A stretch of DNA of 64,000 bases from Glandiceps talaboti (GCF_964340395.1 NC_135553.1:23274449-23338448); one strand, 5' to 3'. Counted from the first letter of the stretch, positions 33,771 through 47,812 are shown. A program made the numbers and translations. The notes: generated from the sequence alone by a model not told the origin.

Positions 33771-36309
33771 CACATTCTTACAAACCAGAGTTGATATTTC
33801 TAATTCTTCCATGACACTGTGAAGTATCAAGCCCTGTATCAAGACATCTTGGATGGTGCCATAAAAGAGGCTGTGGTTTATGACAACAGACTGGGGGCTT
33901 TAGTATATTACACAAGATGTAGTCCGGCAAATTACATCTGAGTGTTATTTCAATCAAATGTCTTAAAATATTCCATTATTTGTTCATCTTGTGACAACAC
34001 ACCATTGATAAATATCTCACTTTATTGATTTTCTACGTCATAAAAATTAACTGATAGTTTACTTCATGTGAGGCTATTGTGAAAACTGTCCTCCAAATTA
34101 GTGAGATAGAGAACAGAATAGGCATTTTGATTGGTTAATGTAGAACATGTTATCTAATATAGCCAATCAGTAGCTTGGTTTCATACAGTATCTTTAGTAA
34201 GGTTACTTTAATAAAAAGTGTTAACAGTAAAATTTTATTTAGTATTTCTGTTTAAAGGCACAAGCTGAGTTTATATGTTTATTTTTTTCAGCACATTAAA
34301 AGGTACTCAGAATATTCTACTATATAGTACTAACACCTGCTTTCTTTACTTTTATATTTTTTTTTTTTTTAAATAATTTTTTTTTTAATTCTTAAATTTC
34401 AATGTCGACGACAACTTTCAGGATTTCTCCAGTACCTTGCATATCATATGTAGTGTATTTTCTGTCTACTTTTTCTGTTATAATCTTCCATATACGCCAA
34501 GACTTAGCCACATCCCCTGATAAAGTATGTAACTTTTCCAGTGACAATCTCTTCTGAGTGACAAATTACTAGTAATAACTGTTGTCATCTGTCTTGTGAG
34601 GTGTCTGAAAACACAATTAACATTTTAGCCTAAAGAATTCGGTGGAACAAAGTTTGACAGGAATTTACTTTACGGAATACCTAGGGATAAATTATGTATA
34701 GCTTCACACAAAGACGAGTATACATCAATCTTTTCCTCTAGTGGTTGTTTATTGTGGTCATGCCAAATTGATAGGTTTCAGTTTCATGAATTCATGCAGA
34801 TCACACTGGAAGAAAGAAAGGACCAGACGTTATGACTTTAACAATCAACATAAAATATGCAATGTACAATATAAAGTAGAATGCCTCTAGCAATAAAATT
34901 GTGACTGAAGTGAGTAGTGAGCTGATGTCGGCATTTAGTCATAACACCTCGTCAAAGCAAATCCTGATATCCCATTTGAATACTTGGATGACCTCTATGA
35001 CCAGGTTTGACCCTGTGTGACCTCAGTCGCTATCAATCTTCATAACAATGACATCATCCCATACATCGATTTGTACTCTGATAACCCATGACCTCAGACT
35101 TTCAAAGCCCTGTATTTTTGGAGGACTGGACTGTTGTGTGCCGAGCTGTCTAACGACAATGGTATGGAGCATGAGACAAGGCTAAGCATATAAAGCAACT
35201 TCCTGTCTTTGTGTGTTTTTTGTGAATTCCACTCTGCTTTTTTTGTTCATTTACTGCAATCACGTTTATTCATTACCTGTCCTGTCTTTAATACCTTGCC
35301 ACAGGGCTCATAATATATAACACAAACATATAGCAGGAATATTGTCGAGAACTTCATAATTAACAATGCACTACACGGATGTAGACTTACCAGTACGTTT
35401 CAAGATCACTTTCCAACTGGGCTAGCGTATTGGATTAGTTCAGTGCTAACATTGGGTTTGCACTAACCGGACCGCTATGCCACCGCATCAGCATGAGTTT
35501 ACAACCAATAGAGTTAAAGGGCAATGTTTCAATCCCAGATCAACACATTAGTTATTAAGGATTACATGGGATCATCCATTTGTTCTGGCCCAACTTTTTC
35601 TATAGCTCTGTCAAACGTCTGGTTTCCCCACCAACATTTCAATTCTAACCTTAAGTGGTCCTATACATGTAATGTCTGATACAGCTAATCAGGCTGACAC
35701 AGGCAAGATTCTTTTCCACTCTAACTCAGCACCCCCTTAATTCTGACCTAGTCAAATATAACATTTTTGCATGTTGTACACTTCTTGCAATTACGTTACC
35801 TATTAACTGATCTGTGATGATGCTGTTCATTTGCATAGAGGAAGGTCAACCCAAAATACAATATACAAGCAAAAAACAAAGTGCACATAAAAAAACAATA
35901 AAAAAGACACTGTTGAGCATAACTAAAATTGTTGAAATGAGAGCCTCTCTCTGTATGTTTGGAAGGGGTGCAGAGACAATTTCTGTGCTTGAAAGTATTA
36001 ACATGGCACAAAGTGGTAAAAAAAAATAACCCACAGAACTTAAAGACTATCCAAAAGCTTGCAAGTAGAGTAGAAACACAGACAAAATCTGTTTTGTATG
36101 TAAATGAAGTACCCCTTAACAAATACATGTACCCAAGGTACTAGTTGTGTCTTACTGAAGAATGCCAGACATTGGCCTTCATTACTAGGACACATTCAAT
36201 GTTCTACATACAAGAAACTCACAAATCTTCCCCCAAGGCTGAAGGCTTCAAACAGTCCCAGTTTGCACAGGTTACACAGAACCATACAGTCGTACTGTTA
36301 TAATTCATT
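33771..36309. other. Spacer without recognised gene
   Basis: The first part (about 33771-33935) resembles 38568-38700 (shared CACATTCTT, CAAACCAGAGTT and GGCTGTGGTTT), so both are copies of an unnamed dispersed repeat. Open frames near 35796-36322 overlap in several registers with no domain and low-complexity composition. Confidence 0.45.
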
Positions 36310-36600
36310 TCAAATTATCTAATTAATATGCAAGTAACAATGTCAAATATTATAATTTATGCAAATAATTCAGTTGATATGCAAGCCATCAAATATAACT
36401 TATGAAAATTATTTTGAATTACATTCTAGTCAAATCTGTAAAATATCAATCTATGCAAGCTATTGTGATTAATATCTATCCATCTCTGTCCAATATTATG
36501 ATCTTTGCAAATTATGCTGATTAATATGCAAGTCAAATGTGCAAATATGATAATGTATGCAAATTTTCCTGATTGATATGCAGCTCATGACCATCAAATA
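36310..36600. repeat. Degenerate ~50-bp repeat with octamer motifs
   Basis: Five to six diverged units, each with the pattern AAATATxATxATxTATGCAAAT then GATTxATATGCAAG. Exact octamer ATGCAAAT, or one base off, appears near 36360, 36509 and 36557. Confidence 0.55.
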
Positions 36601-37200
36601 CATAGGAGATATGTGGTGGCATTGTTTTTTAAAATTCAGAGCAATAAGTTTTCTAATTTTTCACTAATCCAGTAGGTTGAATATATTTTCATACCTCAGG
36701 CACCATCAATAAACCACCTTATAATTTTCATGACATATTCATAATCAATCTATCACATCTAATAACTTCAGGAGTTAGGTCAAGATGAAAATGAAAAATT
36801 ATCATATCTGTCATGACGATTCCCCAAAAGATTTCTTTTAATTATCAGCATGAAATACAAATTATAAATATGCCAGCTCCCATAAAATTGAACAAAGTCA
36901 CTGACATTACCTATACTTGTATGAAATGTGCACACTATTTACCAGGCTATGCAGACAAATATTGGGAATTATGTAATTATACACTGTACAAACCATGTGC
37001 AAATCAAACTAATGTAAGTTGATACAACTCACTTTTAACATTTTGGATGCATAATTCCTGTGCTACAGAACTGTTGACATGGATACATGTTGTTATGGTT
37101 GAGGAAACCAAAGTTAACCCGATAATTCAGTGACTTGACATGCCCACTACATTCATTTGAAATGGCATTTGCTCAGTGGACTATTCAGTGTGATTGTGAA

Positions 37201-37353
37201 GCTAATATATTGCTATTATAATCAGGAAAGTGAACTTCACTATTAAAGTTGTGAGTAGTGTTTTCTCTCGAAACATAGAATCTAATGTAAGAGAGCCAGG
37301 GTGTTCGTTAGTGTCTCCCCTCTCCTACAACACACTGCAGGTGACACACGCAT

Positions 37354-37420
<67 letters not shown>

Positions 37421-37460
37421 CATGTCTACATACATCTATCCATGATTCCATACATGCATA
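37201..37460 (+). repeat. Composite repeat module, copy 1
   Basis: GCTAATATATTGCTATTATAA through a (CA)n tract to CATACATCTATCCATGATTCC matches 47607-47860 almost base for base, in the same orientation, including GAGAGCCAGGGTGTTCGTTA. In both copies it leads directly into (ATAC)n, so the microsatellites travel as part of a larger repeat. Confidence 0.75.
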
Positions 37461-38035
37461 CATGCATACATGCATACATACATACATACATACATACATG
37501 CATGCATACATACATATAATGCAATGCATACATACATACATACATACATACATACATACAAACATACATACATTCTTACAAGTTACACACACACACACAC
37601 ACACATACATACACACATGCATACATACACACATATTACATACAGTTTGTATATACATACGTTAATACATACATACATACATACACACACACATACGTAC
37701 GTACGTACGTACATGTACATACATACACACACAAACATACATACATACATACATGCATGCATACATACATATAATGCATACATACATACATACATTCTTA
37801 CAAGTTACACATACACACATGCATACATACACACATATTACATACATTTTGTATATACATACGTTAATACATACATACATACACACACACGTACGTACGT
37901 ACGTACGTATGTACGTACGTACATATATACACACACAAACATACATACATACATACATACATACATACATACAAACACCTACCTACCTACACACACATAC
38001 ACACATGCACACACACACACACACGCGCACACACA
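37440..38035. repeat. (ATAC)n/(CA)n/(CGTA)n complex with an internal tandem duplication
   Basis: Two roughly 230-bp sub-blocks (about 37497-37735 and 37748-37960) each contain, in order, GCATGCATACATACATATAA, TTCTTACAAGTTACAC, CACACATATTACATACA, TTTGTATATACATACGTTAA and a GTAC/CGTA run. Long open frames here are artefacts. Confidence 0.85.
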
Positions 38036-39053
38036 CACCATCCTTAAATTTAAACACAGAATTGATACAATCTTTGTACTTATCACTTTTAATTAAAACC
38101 TTAAAAGGGTCAACATGCAATATAGATCTGAATAGACATCCAAATTTTGTACAAACTGTGTTCAATGGATGTCACTTGAATAGAGATCAATCTTGGATTT
38201 TAATTACAACAGTTTTGTGTGTATGAACAGCTCTATTTACCCAATTGCTCAACAGGACAGGTTTTACTTGAACAAACAATACAATGAAATATACAATGAA
38301 ATTCATCATTGGTTGACTTGTCACTTCACAGATGCAAAGACCCATCCTTTCTGTTAGGTTTACTTTGTCCTTATTGCATTTCAGATGTTTTCAGGATTTT
38401 TAGACAGAAAGTGTTCTAGCTCAAATCAACTGTTTACTGTATAATGGTGAAGGAAGCCAAACCCACACAAATCTAATTTTTTGTCCTTCAAGTAAATACA
38501 AGGAATGGTGAGGAGGTAGTTGTACCCTCAGAAGTGTGTATCTGCATATATATTGTCTGCACCAAAACCACATTCTTGCAAGCCAGAGTTATTATTTCTA
38601 CCACTAGATTTCGATGGGAGGCTCGTTAAGAACGTTGCCGTAAAACAGGCCGTGGTTTGCGACGATGCAAAACCATAGGAGGGTCTATGCCAAAATGCAT
38701 GCTACGAGAATGAAATCCCAGCTCTGCTGTATCATATCATATCATATCATTTCAGCTTGTTACACATGTCTCAGAAAAGTCGATTGATAACTGCCTATTG
38801 TAGTACACCCCTGACGATACGTCAGCAACATTTTGGGAATCGCTTCCAAAAATTGTTTTGACTTTTGAGTATAAATTTCACAAAACACATGAAGTTACGT
38901 AGAAGTAGGTGCAGAGTACATTACAGAAATGACAAGATGACTTTTTTGCAGGTAAAAATTTTATCATCTTGTTCCAGAAACCTCTAAAAAAGTTCAAATA
39001 AGGTCACACTGAAACATTGTACAAGTCCTTTTGTCCATCTTTTCACATTGATA
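38036..39053. other. Spacer 3' of WBP11
   Basis: AT-rich, no recognised gene. A short (ATATC)n lies near 38740, and a dispersed repeat related to 33771-33935 lies at about 38568-38700. Confidence 0.45.
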
Positions 39054-39400
39054 TTAAAATGGCCATATGGAGGACGATTTGGTATTTACTTTGAATTTTT
39101 AATTTATAAAACAAATCTTATCATGGCTTCCTACTTGAAAAATCAATGTGAAACAACATTGACAAAGTCTGTGTTTGTAACTCGATACATTGCGAAAAGC
39201 TAAAAAATGTGTAAAAAGTTTGTTACTATACGTATAATAACAAACATTTGACACATTTATTAATCATTTGCAATTTATTGTGTTACAAACAAGGACTTAG
39301 CATATGTTGTGACTTTTCAAGTAGGAAGCCATGATAAAACTGTTTTATAAATTAAAAATCCAAAATAAATACCAAATCCTCATCCACATGGCAACTTTAA
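39054..39400. mobile_element. Long foldback element downstream of WBP11 (347 bp)
   Basis: Left arm TTAAAATGGCCATATGGA...GATTTGGTATTTA...TTATCATGGCTTCCTACTTG pairs with a right arm that reverse-complements to TTAAAGTTGCCATGTGGA...GATTTGGTATTTA...TTATCATGGCTTCCTACTTG. The centre holds an exact palindrome, GTTTGTTACTATACGTATAA, continuing with TAACAAAC. Arms of about 170 bp with only a few bases of loop would form a very long hairpin. No open frame. Confidence 0.7.
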
Positions 39401-39744
39401 GAGCGGTCATAAATAGGCTCTATTTCACATGAACTACACTGACTGTACAACAATAACCATTGCAGTGAAATGTTAACTTAGAATTCATACTGTCTTTCAG
39501 TAGAATGTCTGCAAGTAGTTGGACAAAGATTGGGTTTCAGGCAAACCTTTGTCATTTGATCTTTTTTTTTAATGATATGAAACCTATTTCACACAGGTAG
39601 TGATAGAGAACTGTCTAAAATATTTCAATGTTCATACAACGACAAGTTATATCATACTTCAAGATGTTGAATGAAATAAAAGAACACAACTGGAATATCT
39701 CCTTCCTTCTTCATATTCATCGATTTGTCATCATAGATTTTTCA

Positions 39745-39775
39745 CATTCATAAAGAGTTTACACCCTTTTAATAT
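39745..39775 (-). promoter_or_regulatory. Possible WBP11 polyadenylation signal
   Basis: On the minus strand ATTAAA reads at about 39767-39772, about 155 bases beyond the stop codon. It is the nearest usable signal I can see apart from one overlapping the stop region. No canonical AATAAA is close. Confidence 0.25.
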
Positions 39776-39926
39776 GTTGACTCAAAATCTAAAATTACTC
39801 ACAAAACTAGGACGAAACAAAACACATACAAAACTGAAATGAACTACCCTTAACTTAAAAAATGATTTTTTTGCCATGAGGTTGAGATTACTTCCGATCT
39901 GTTCAATTTGCATTGTTTAATTTCTC

Positions 39927-40888
39927 TTATAAAAATCCTGCCATTTCTTTCATGAACTGATCATAAGCTTCATCTTTAGTTGTCGTGGTGACTGTTGTTT
40001 TCTTTATTTTCTCTGTTGTTATTGGGACATCACTTAGTGTGCCTAAAGGTCCTGTTACTTTAGTTACTGTTCCACTTGCCTTAGCCTTTGATGTTCTCTT
40101 AACACGCAATGACGTTGGTAAGAACCGCGTCACTTCAGCCTGCATGTTTCGTATTTGTGGTTTGGCGCTAATTGTCGCCGTTGCCTTCTTCTCAATAGTT
40201 GCCGAATCTTCTGGTTTTTGTATAGGTCTGTTAATACTAGGTGGTGCACTGAGCACATTGGGATTTTGTAGTGGTGGCACACCTGGTGGCAGACCCGGTG
40301 GTCTGACTGGTAGTCCCCTGGGTGGGGGACCACCTGGTGGTGGGACACCAGGTGGTCCAGGTGGCATCCCTCTCGGTGGATGTCCTCTTAATAATGGAGG
40401 AACCCCAGGTGGTGGTCCTGGTGGCATTCCTGCTGGTGGTCTTCCTGGTGGTGGACCTGGAGGTAGTAACCTTGGAGGCAGACCTCTAAGTGGCGGTGGT
40501 TGAACAAATCTTTGCTGGTGTATCCCAGGTTGGTAGTTTTGTGGCAAACCAGGGGGTGGTCCTGGTGGTGGTCCTGATGGTGGTCCAGGAGGAGCACCAG
40601 GAGGAGGTCCTGGGGGCACTGTTAATGTTTGTTGTGGTGGTGGTAAGTGCTGAGATGGTGGTTGTTGTGTTTCTATCCTCATCAGGGGAGGTGGTCCTGG
40701 TGGTATCTTAATCTCTTCCTCCTCCTCCTCTTCATTTTCTTCATCTTCATCTTCATCATCATCATCTTCTTCTGGCACTTGTTGACCTGCTATCTGCAAC
40801 ATCTTAGCTTGCAATGCTGTCATTCCAGGTGGCAGTTTAGACGATTTCTCTGAAGGTTCATCTGAGAATCTTACACCTCTCTTCTTGG
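39927..40888 (-). CDS. WBP11: WBP11 coding exon 10 (last)
   Basis: Residues 301-620. It opens with the PP1-docking RGVRF, then an acidic run (DDDDEDEDEENEEEEEEE), long PPGPPPG repeats, and the conserved ATIEKKATATISAKPQI and the C-terminal FMKEMAGFL. The acceptor on the minus strand is CATTTTCAG. Plus-strand open frames here are shadows of the proline-rich code. Confidence 0.95.
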
Positions 40889-43800
40889 CTGAAAATGAAT
40901 GTTGAAAATTGTAGTATGTATATTTGACAATGAGAAATAGTTGTGTTCCAAAGCAACTAATAGTATAATTCACAAGCCAGATTCTTGGAAACATGAACAT
41001 TATATTTTCCATTGAGAAATATTTCACTTTCAATAAATTATATCAACACAATATATAGAATATACACTCTGTGGAATAGAAATATATAGAGTCAAATCAG
41101 AGAAAGTGAATTGAAACAAAGTAAAAAGCCATAGGTCCTAAACTTCACGTAGAAAAATACACCTCAGAAATAAACTCTTTTAAAATTTTGCTTTTACTTT
41201 GTTCAAGAACACACCAACCTATTCTCAGTTAAAACCAAAAAAAAAAAAATCTGTGGTCACCATAGATTTTTGAAACAGAAGTCTAAATGATAACAAAATT
41301 TGGTTATTTTAGAGAATCAAATATGGCCGACGAGTATTGAGTTTAATATCGCTATATGAAAATAAGATATTTATAACTTCCTTGAAAACAAAGTGATAAC
41401 CCCCCCCCCCCCCCCCCCCCCCCTGAATTTATTAGTTTATTTCATTATGTCAAATGGCCCTGGAACAAACTTCCATATGCCAAAGTTTGGAAAGATGTGA
41501 AAAATTTGAATTTCAGGGTAATTTGTCCCCAAGGTGTATTCTACCATGTCATGTATTGATTTTGTTTAATGTTACTAGAATTCTTCTCTCTGATCACGAA
41601 ATCACCTGAGGTATAAAATCTGGTTTAAAAAAAATACTATGATTTTGTGAAGTCTAACTGCATGGACCTTGTTATGTCGTTGCCATGCAATTGCAAACTA
41701 TATCTCAAATGATGCTTATATCAAGTACATTGTACATGCTTTCCTAACATTATTCTAAATGTCAGTGGCTCACTTTACCATTACTGGTCATCAAATGATT
41801 GTACAAATTATGTACCTATACAATCTTTCTAAAAAGCACTGGTATACAATGTTTTGTATGGTATTTAAATTATCGTAAGCAATTTCAGGGTTTTGATGAC
41901 GCAACATCAGGTAGTTGAATTAGAGAACATTATCATTTGTTGACCTTTGACCATGAAGTACACTAGCGTGATACAAGTTTGGCTGTTTTTTTATAAGCAG
42001 CATCAACTGTAATTGTTAGATTATATATTTTGTGAGAGTTACTTTTTATCATAGACCCTCCACCAAGTCTATGCTTTTATGTACATTCATGATATAAAAA
42101 TAATTATATATATATATATATATATTCCCCAGTGGTACCTTTTCTATAATATATTTTGTGGGTGGTACCTTTGTTGCACATATAATGACTTGCCCCAAAC
42201 TATTTTATAAATAATTGCTGCTAATAAGCATCGCTGTCATTTGATCAGTAGCAACCATATTTGATCTGTGATTGGTTGCTTGCAATGAATTCTAAACAAT
42301 ATGGTGGCCTATATCTATGTTTCACTACATCTCACAAATTTGGACTTGGTGGGGAACCAAAAACATAGTATTATATCAGTGATATGTCATTCATTCTCAA
42401 AGATTATGAATGTCTTGTAGATTATCTGACAACAGTAAAATGCACAGGTTTATGTATTTATAAGAGTAAGCTTGGACTTACTCTTGATGTACTATTAACT
42501 GTATCACTTACAGTTAAATTTGTGCATGTACATGAGTGTGCATGTATCTAGTTAGTCTAGTGCTAATCTGATTAAAATCCGATGTATAGTACACTTCGCG
42601 ATTTCTTTTTGGCTGTTATGTCTACTGTCGTTTGTTCTTTTGTGAGCGCTCGTTACATACAAAAGAACAAACAACAGTAAATGTAACTGCCTAAAAGAAA
42701 TCGTGCAGTGTACTGTACATCGGATTTTAATCAGATTGGTCTAGTGCTACCTTTCATCATATCTTAAGATGATTCGATACAAGTTTGGCATCCAGACTAG
42801 TTTCTAGTTTACATAGCTGTGACAGTGTACATATTGAACAAAAGTATACTAATTTAATATGAAAAGCTAACTTCTCTAAATTCACACAATTATCCGTGAA
42901 CTGCTGTATACACATACAACATTATTTTCAGATGTAATTTTACAATATTATCAATGACCGAATTGTTGTTTTCACATGAAAAACAGAACTGCATCAGCTA
43001 CTACTGCCACCAGACTTGTCCTCTGATACACCCTAGCTAACGGTTTTAAAGTGTACTCATTTCGAGAGAGTCCTTTATTGTTATTTTACAATTTTCAATG
43101 ACTGAACTGCTGTTTTTTGCATGAAAGAAATGGAATTTTTAAAAATAATTATTGATTAGGCATAAAAAAATTGGGTGGTTCTGATTACATTCAATTTATA
43201 ATAGGTGGGTAAATTTTTTATATTATTATTTTATTATATATTTTTTCATCATGTGTGAGTGTCTAGTTCTGGTTTTCCATTGTTTTCCAAATGGTCTCTG
43301 TGTTGTTTATTTCTTCCTATCAGATGTACAGCCATTACAGATTCAAAGAATAGTTTTATATTGTCTTTTTCAAGTTAATGTCAGTTTACACATCCAATAT
43401 TTCTTGCGAGACTTCACAATTTTATTATTATTTTTCTCAAATACGTAAAAAAAAAAGTTTTAGGGTCAGCGTGAAAAACTAGGTTGGGTCGGGTAACCAG
43501 AACCAAACAACTTTTTTTATTTGGCCTTACTGAATATTTGTATTTAGCATAAAAAAAATGTTTGAGTTTCAGCCGCTGTAGCTTTAACAGTTGTTTTTTT
43601 ACAAAGTGAATTTGTAGTAGTAGTTTTTTTTTACAATTTGGAAGTTGACTGCGCTGAGAGTTTGCTTTTATACAAAACGTGAACATTTAAGATCTACAGC
43701 TTGTCTAAGACAGGTTTTAGTGAAGTGTCTTGAAATTACAGTTTTTATATGTATGAAAACATCAATGTATTCAAGATAACATAATGTTGGAAATTTATAC

Positions 43801-43892
43801 AAATTTAGAAATTACCTACTGCTTTCAATCTTTTATTACTCGACCCAGTATATATGATACTCAGAAATACAATGAATGTTTATTTCATATAC

Positions 43893-43923
<31 letters not shown>

Positions 43924-46900
43924 ATACATATGTGTGTAAGTATGTATGTATGTATGTATGTATGTATGTATGTATGTATGTATGTATGTATGTATGTATG
44001 TATGTATGTGTGTGTATGTATGTATGTATGTATGTATGTATGTATGTATGTATGTATGTATGTATGTTGTATGAATGTATGTATGTGTGTATGTATGTAT
44101 GTATGTATGTATGTATGTATGTATGTATGTATGTTAGTATGTATGTATGTATGTATGTATGTATGTATGTATGTATGTATGTGTGTATGTATGTACATGT
44201 ATGTATGTACATGTATGTGTGTGTATGTATGTGTGTGTGTATGTATGTGTTTATGTATGTGTGTGTATTAGCGCTATAAGAACCACACAATTTTTTTTTG
44301 TTAGTCTTACAGGAACACATCTAAGCAATAGAACTACTACTACAAATTCACTTTGTAAACAATACCTAACATAATAATACCATTAGTACAGTATATACAT
44401 GTTACTAAGTTACACATTATGTCACAGAGTATACATTATTTTACATATTTTTTATTACACTTGTAACAGATAAGCTATAGTATCAACACTTCCATACCAT
44501 TTTCAAGACTCAGCTTAAATTCATCTCTAATTTTAGACTATTAGACTTCAAAATAATCATTACGGTACGTAAATATTAATGTGGTTTTATTTTACATTTG
44601 TCAGCTGGGCAATTCACAGAACTGAGAACCTTGTTCAGACAACCATTTCCTGGTTGTGGTGCATACTATTATTACATGTTTGGACCTTTGGCGCTGATAT
44701 ATATGCTAGCGCCCTCTTGTGGCAGAAATTGGTAGTTGCAAGCAGAGAGGAAAAGCTTGAACATATACATACTTTAAACTGACCTAAATTTCTGTAACAG
44801 TGCATCACTCTACTTTCATACAAATGTATTCAACTTTAGTTTTATTTAAAAATCAATACTAAAGCATGTCAGACGGGAGTAGTTTCTGCAATATTGAATG
44901 ACGTATCATGGATTTTCAATGTATATTTTGTGAGAACTTGTTAATCAATTTTTGCATCAATCAAGTTTCTGGGTAAATATGAAAATATGATTTTCACTGT
45001 AAAACAAAGAACTTGAAAAAGACCCTAGACATTTACATAAAATATCCTACCTGATATAGATTCTTCTCGTATAGGTAATTCATCACTTGGATCGTACTCT
45101 TTGTTTTCATCTTCACTATCACTTCCTTGCTCCATTTTCTCTAGATTTACAAAAAACAAAAAACAAAAAACCATAATCAATAAACAAAAACCCTACAGAT
45201 TTTCAAAAGCAGTTGTGCAATGTATAGTCACTAAGGAACACTGGTTCAAAGGCAAAATCTATAGCAAGTAATAGAAGTATAATACTCAGAAACAAAGTAT
45301 TGCTGTCTATAAGGCCAAATAAAGAAAAACTTGTTTCTGGTCAGTTTGTCTAAAATGGTGCAATGACACGATTTGATTTTTTTTTTAAATTCTCAACAAA
45401 CCTGGTAACTCAGTCTACTATTTATGACAGTTACTGTTCTTTTTTATTTAATATTTTAGAGCATGTGTGTATGTGGGGCAGATGTTATTTGCTTGTTCAT
45501 GATTGGCTTTGCAGTTGTCTTCATTGAAGTAGGGAGGGTTATTTTTGTGTTTCCCCATGGATCTGCAAACTGCATGAGCTGGACAAACACACAAAAAAAG
45601 ACAAGCTGGGGGTATTTAAGTGATGTGCGCACTGACCAGAAACAATTCTTTCTTCTTTTTTTGCCTGATTTGATCTCTTTTTTTTACTGTAATGAGTGGG
45701 CAGCTATTTATAAAAGTGGCACAAGTTGAGTTTATAAACCTTTTTACTGATGTGAAAAAAATTGCATGAAATCTTGATTAAACTAAAAGTTAAATGTTCC
45801 CAACAAATACAAAGGCAATCAGTCCAGCGGTTTTTGAGTTTAGGTCGTCCACACACACGCACGCACGCATGCGCGCATGCGCATTAACACACACACACAC
45901 ACCATACCTATAGCACTACTGAACCTTATCAGTTCAGTTGTGCTAAAAATTACATCATCACATCATTTATATGTTATATCTTAATACCAGATTTGAGTTC
46001 AGTCGATTTCAAGTGATAGTTACATATCTTTCAGTAAGTAGAACACTATGTAGCATATATCTTGCCTAAAAACTTATAAACTCAGCTTGTGCCCCTTAAC
46101 TTTGGTGAATCAGTAGACATGCAGGATTTTCCTGCATTTAGCTGAGGGAAATATGAATGACATAAGGAGCCTTGTCACTATGAGCTGAAGATGTGTAAGT
46201 TGCATAGCTACCTTCTAAACAAGGGATAATGTGTAATTGCTTCTAAAGATGATAATATTTGAGTAAGAAACTGACTGATCAATCGTTCAAGAATGATTGA
46301 ATGATTGATCTGGGCCTACGTATATATGATAATAGTACATATACATCCCAACAGTATAAATGCTACAGATACTTGTGACAGTGTCTTTACTAACCTTGAT
46401 CACTGTCATCCATATCGTCACCAGCACTGATATCATCATCATCATCATCGCCATCATCATCATCACTAACATCATCATCATCATCATCATCATCCATTGC
46501 TTCTGTACCACCCATAGCTCCTAATGATGTACTTGGTGGTGGTCCAGGTGGTGGTCCTGGTCGGAAACCTGGCGGCAAACCAGGTGGTGGGCCAGGTGGC
46601 TTCTTGCCGGGTGGTACACCAGGTGGTAATCCTGGGGGAAGTCCAGGTGGGGGACCAGGTGGTTTTTTACTGTTGAGAGAAATAGATTAAAGTGAATGAT
46701 TACAGTTTACTAACTCTGTACTGCTAAGTACCAGTTATGTAACGTGTACTAGCCTGGTACTTGTAGTACACATTACTAACTCTGTACTGCTAAGTACCAG
46801 TTATACAAGACGTACTAGCCTGGTACTCGTAGTACACATTACTAACTCCATACTGCTAAGTACCAGTTATGTAACATGTACTAGCCTGGTATTTGTAGTA

Positions 46901-47758
46901 CACATTACTAACTCTGTACTGCTAAGTACCAGTTATACAAGATGTACTAGCCTGGTACTCGTAGTACACATTACTAACTCCATACTGCTAAGTACCAGTT
47001 ATGTAACATGTACTAGCCTGGTACTTGTACTACACATTACTAACTCTGTACTGCTAAGTACCAGTTATGTAACATGTACTAGCCTGGTACTTGTACTACA
47101 CATAACTAACTCTGTACTGCTAAGTACCAGTTATGCAACATGTACTAGCCTGGTACTTGTACTACATCATCATGTGAGTTGGCTTGGTAACTATTGTTGA
47201 CTATTCATTTAGTGCCCGTTTAAATTCACATTACAATGTGCATGTTGAAGTCAAGTGCTTTAAAGACATGTTCAGAAACACACACTCACATATATGTACA
47301 CAAGACAGACAGACAGACACACACACACACACTGTCAATCCCTTAAACATTGAATCCATCAATACAGATCGATATATAGAAAGAGTCACATATGTAAACA
47401 TATTTAAACACACAAAGACACAGACATACACACATACATAACCATATATATATACATACATAAATTCATATGTACATGTACATACATATATACATTAAAG
47501 TACCATATGCGCATGCACACATACATACATACAGTACGTACATACATACATGCATACATACACACACACACACATACATACATACATACATACATACATA
47601 CATACAGCTAATATATTGCTATTATAATCAGGAAACTGAACTTCACTGTTAAAGTTCTGAGTAGTGTTTTCTCTTGAAACATAGAATCTAATGTAAGAGA
47701 GCCAGGGTGTTCGTTAGTGTCTCCCCTCTCCTACAACACACTGCAGGTGAAACACACA

Positions 47759-47812
<54 letters not shown>

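Larger units (their letters stand above)
40889..45050 (-). other. WBP11 intron 9
   Basis: 4.2 kb. It carries a 23-base poly-C run at 41401-41423, a (TA)n near 42107-42125, a Mutator-type foldback at 42565-42738, a Harbinger-like element at 43159-43526, a (GTAT)n array at about 43896-44268, and a fragment at about 44279-44312 resembling the subfamily 1 Harbinger-like right end. Confidence 0.85.

Noticed and set aside
35380-35545. tRNA-like SINE remnant (GGCATAGCGG and GGGATTGAAAC blocks on the minus strand)
   Set aside because: The A-box-like and B-box-like blocks are in the wrong order for a pol III promoter.
35796-36322. Cluster of overlapping open frames on both strands
   Set aside because: Low-complexity residues, no domain, and mutually incompatible frames with no splice-site pattern.
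37301-38226. Thr-His-rich and Cys-Val-rich open frames
   Set aside because: Products of (ATAC)n and (CA)n repeats read on both strands; the same applies to frames at 23.6, 43.9, 47.7 and 59.8 kb.
39985-40711. Plus-strand Gly-rich frames opposite WBP11
   Set aside because: They are the antisense shadow of the Pro-rich last exon of WBP11.
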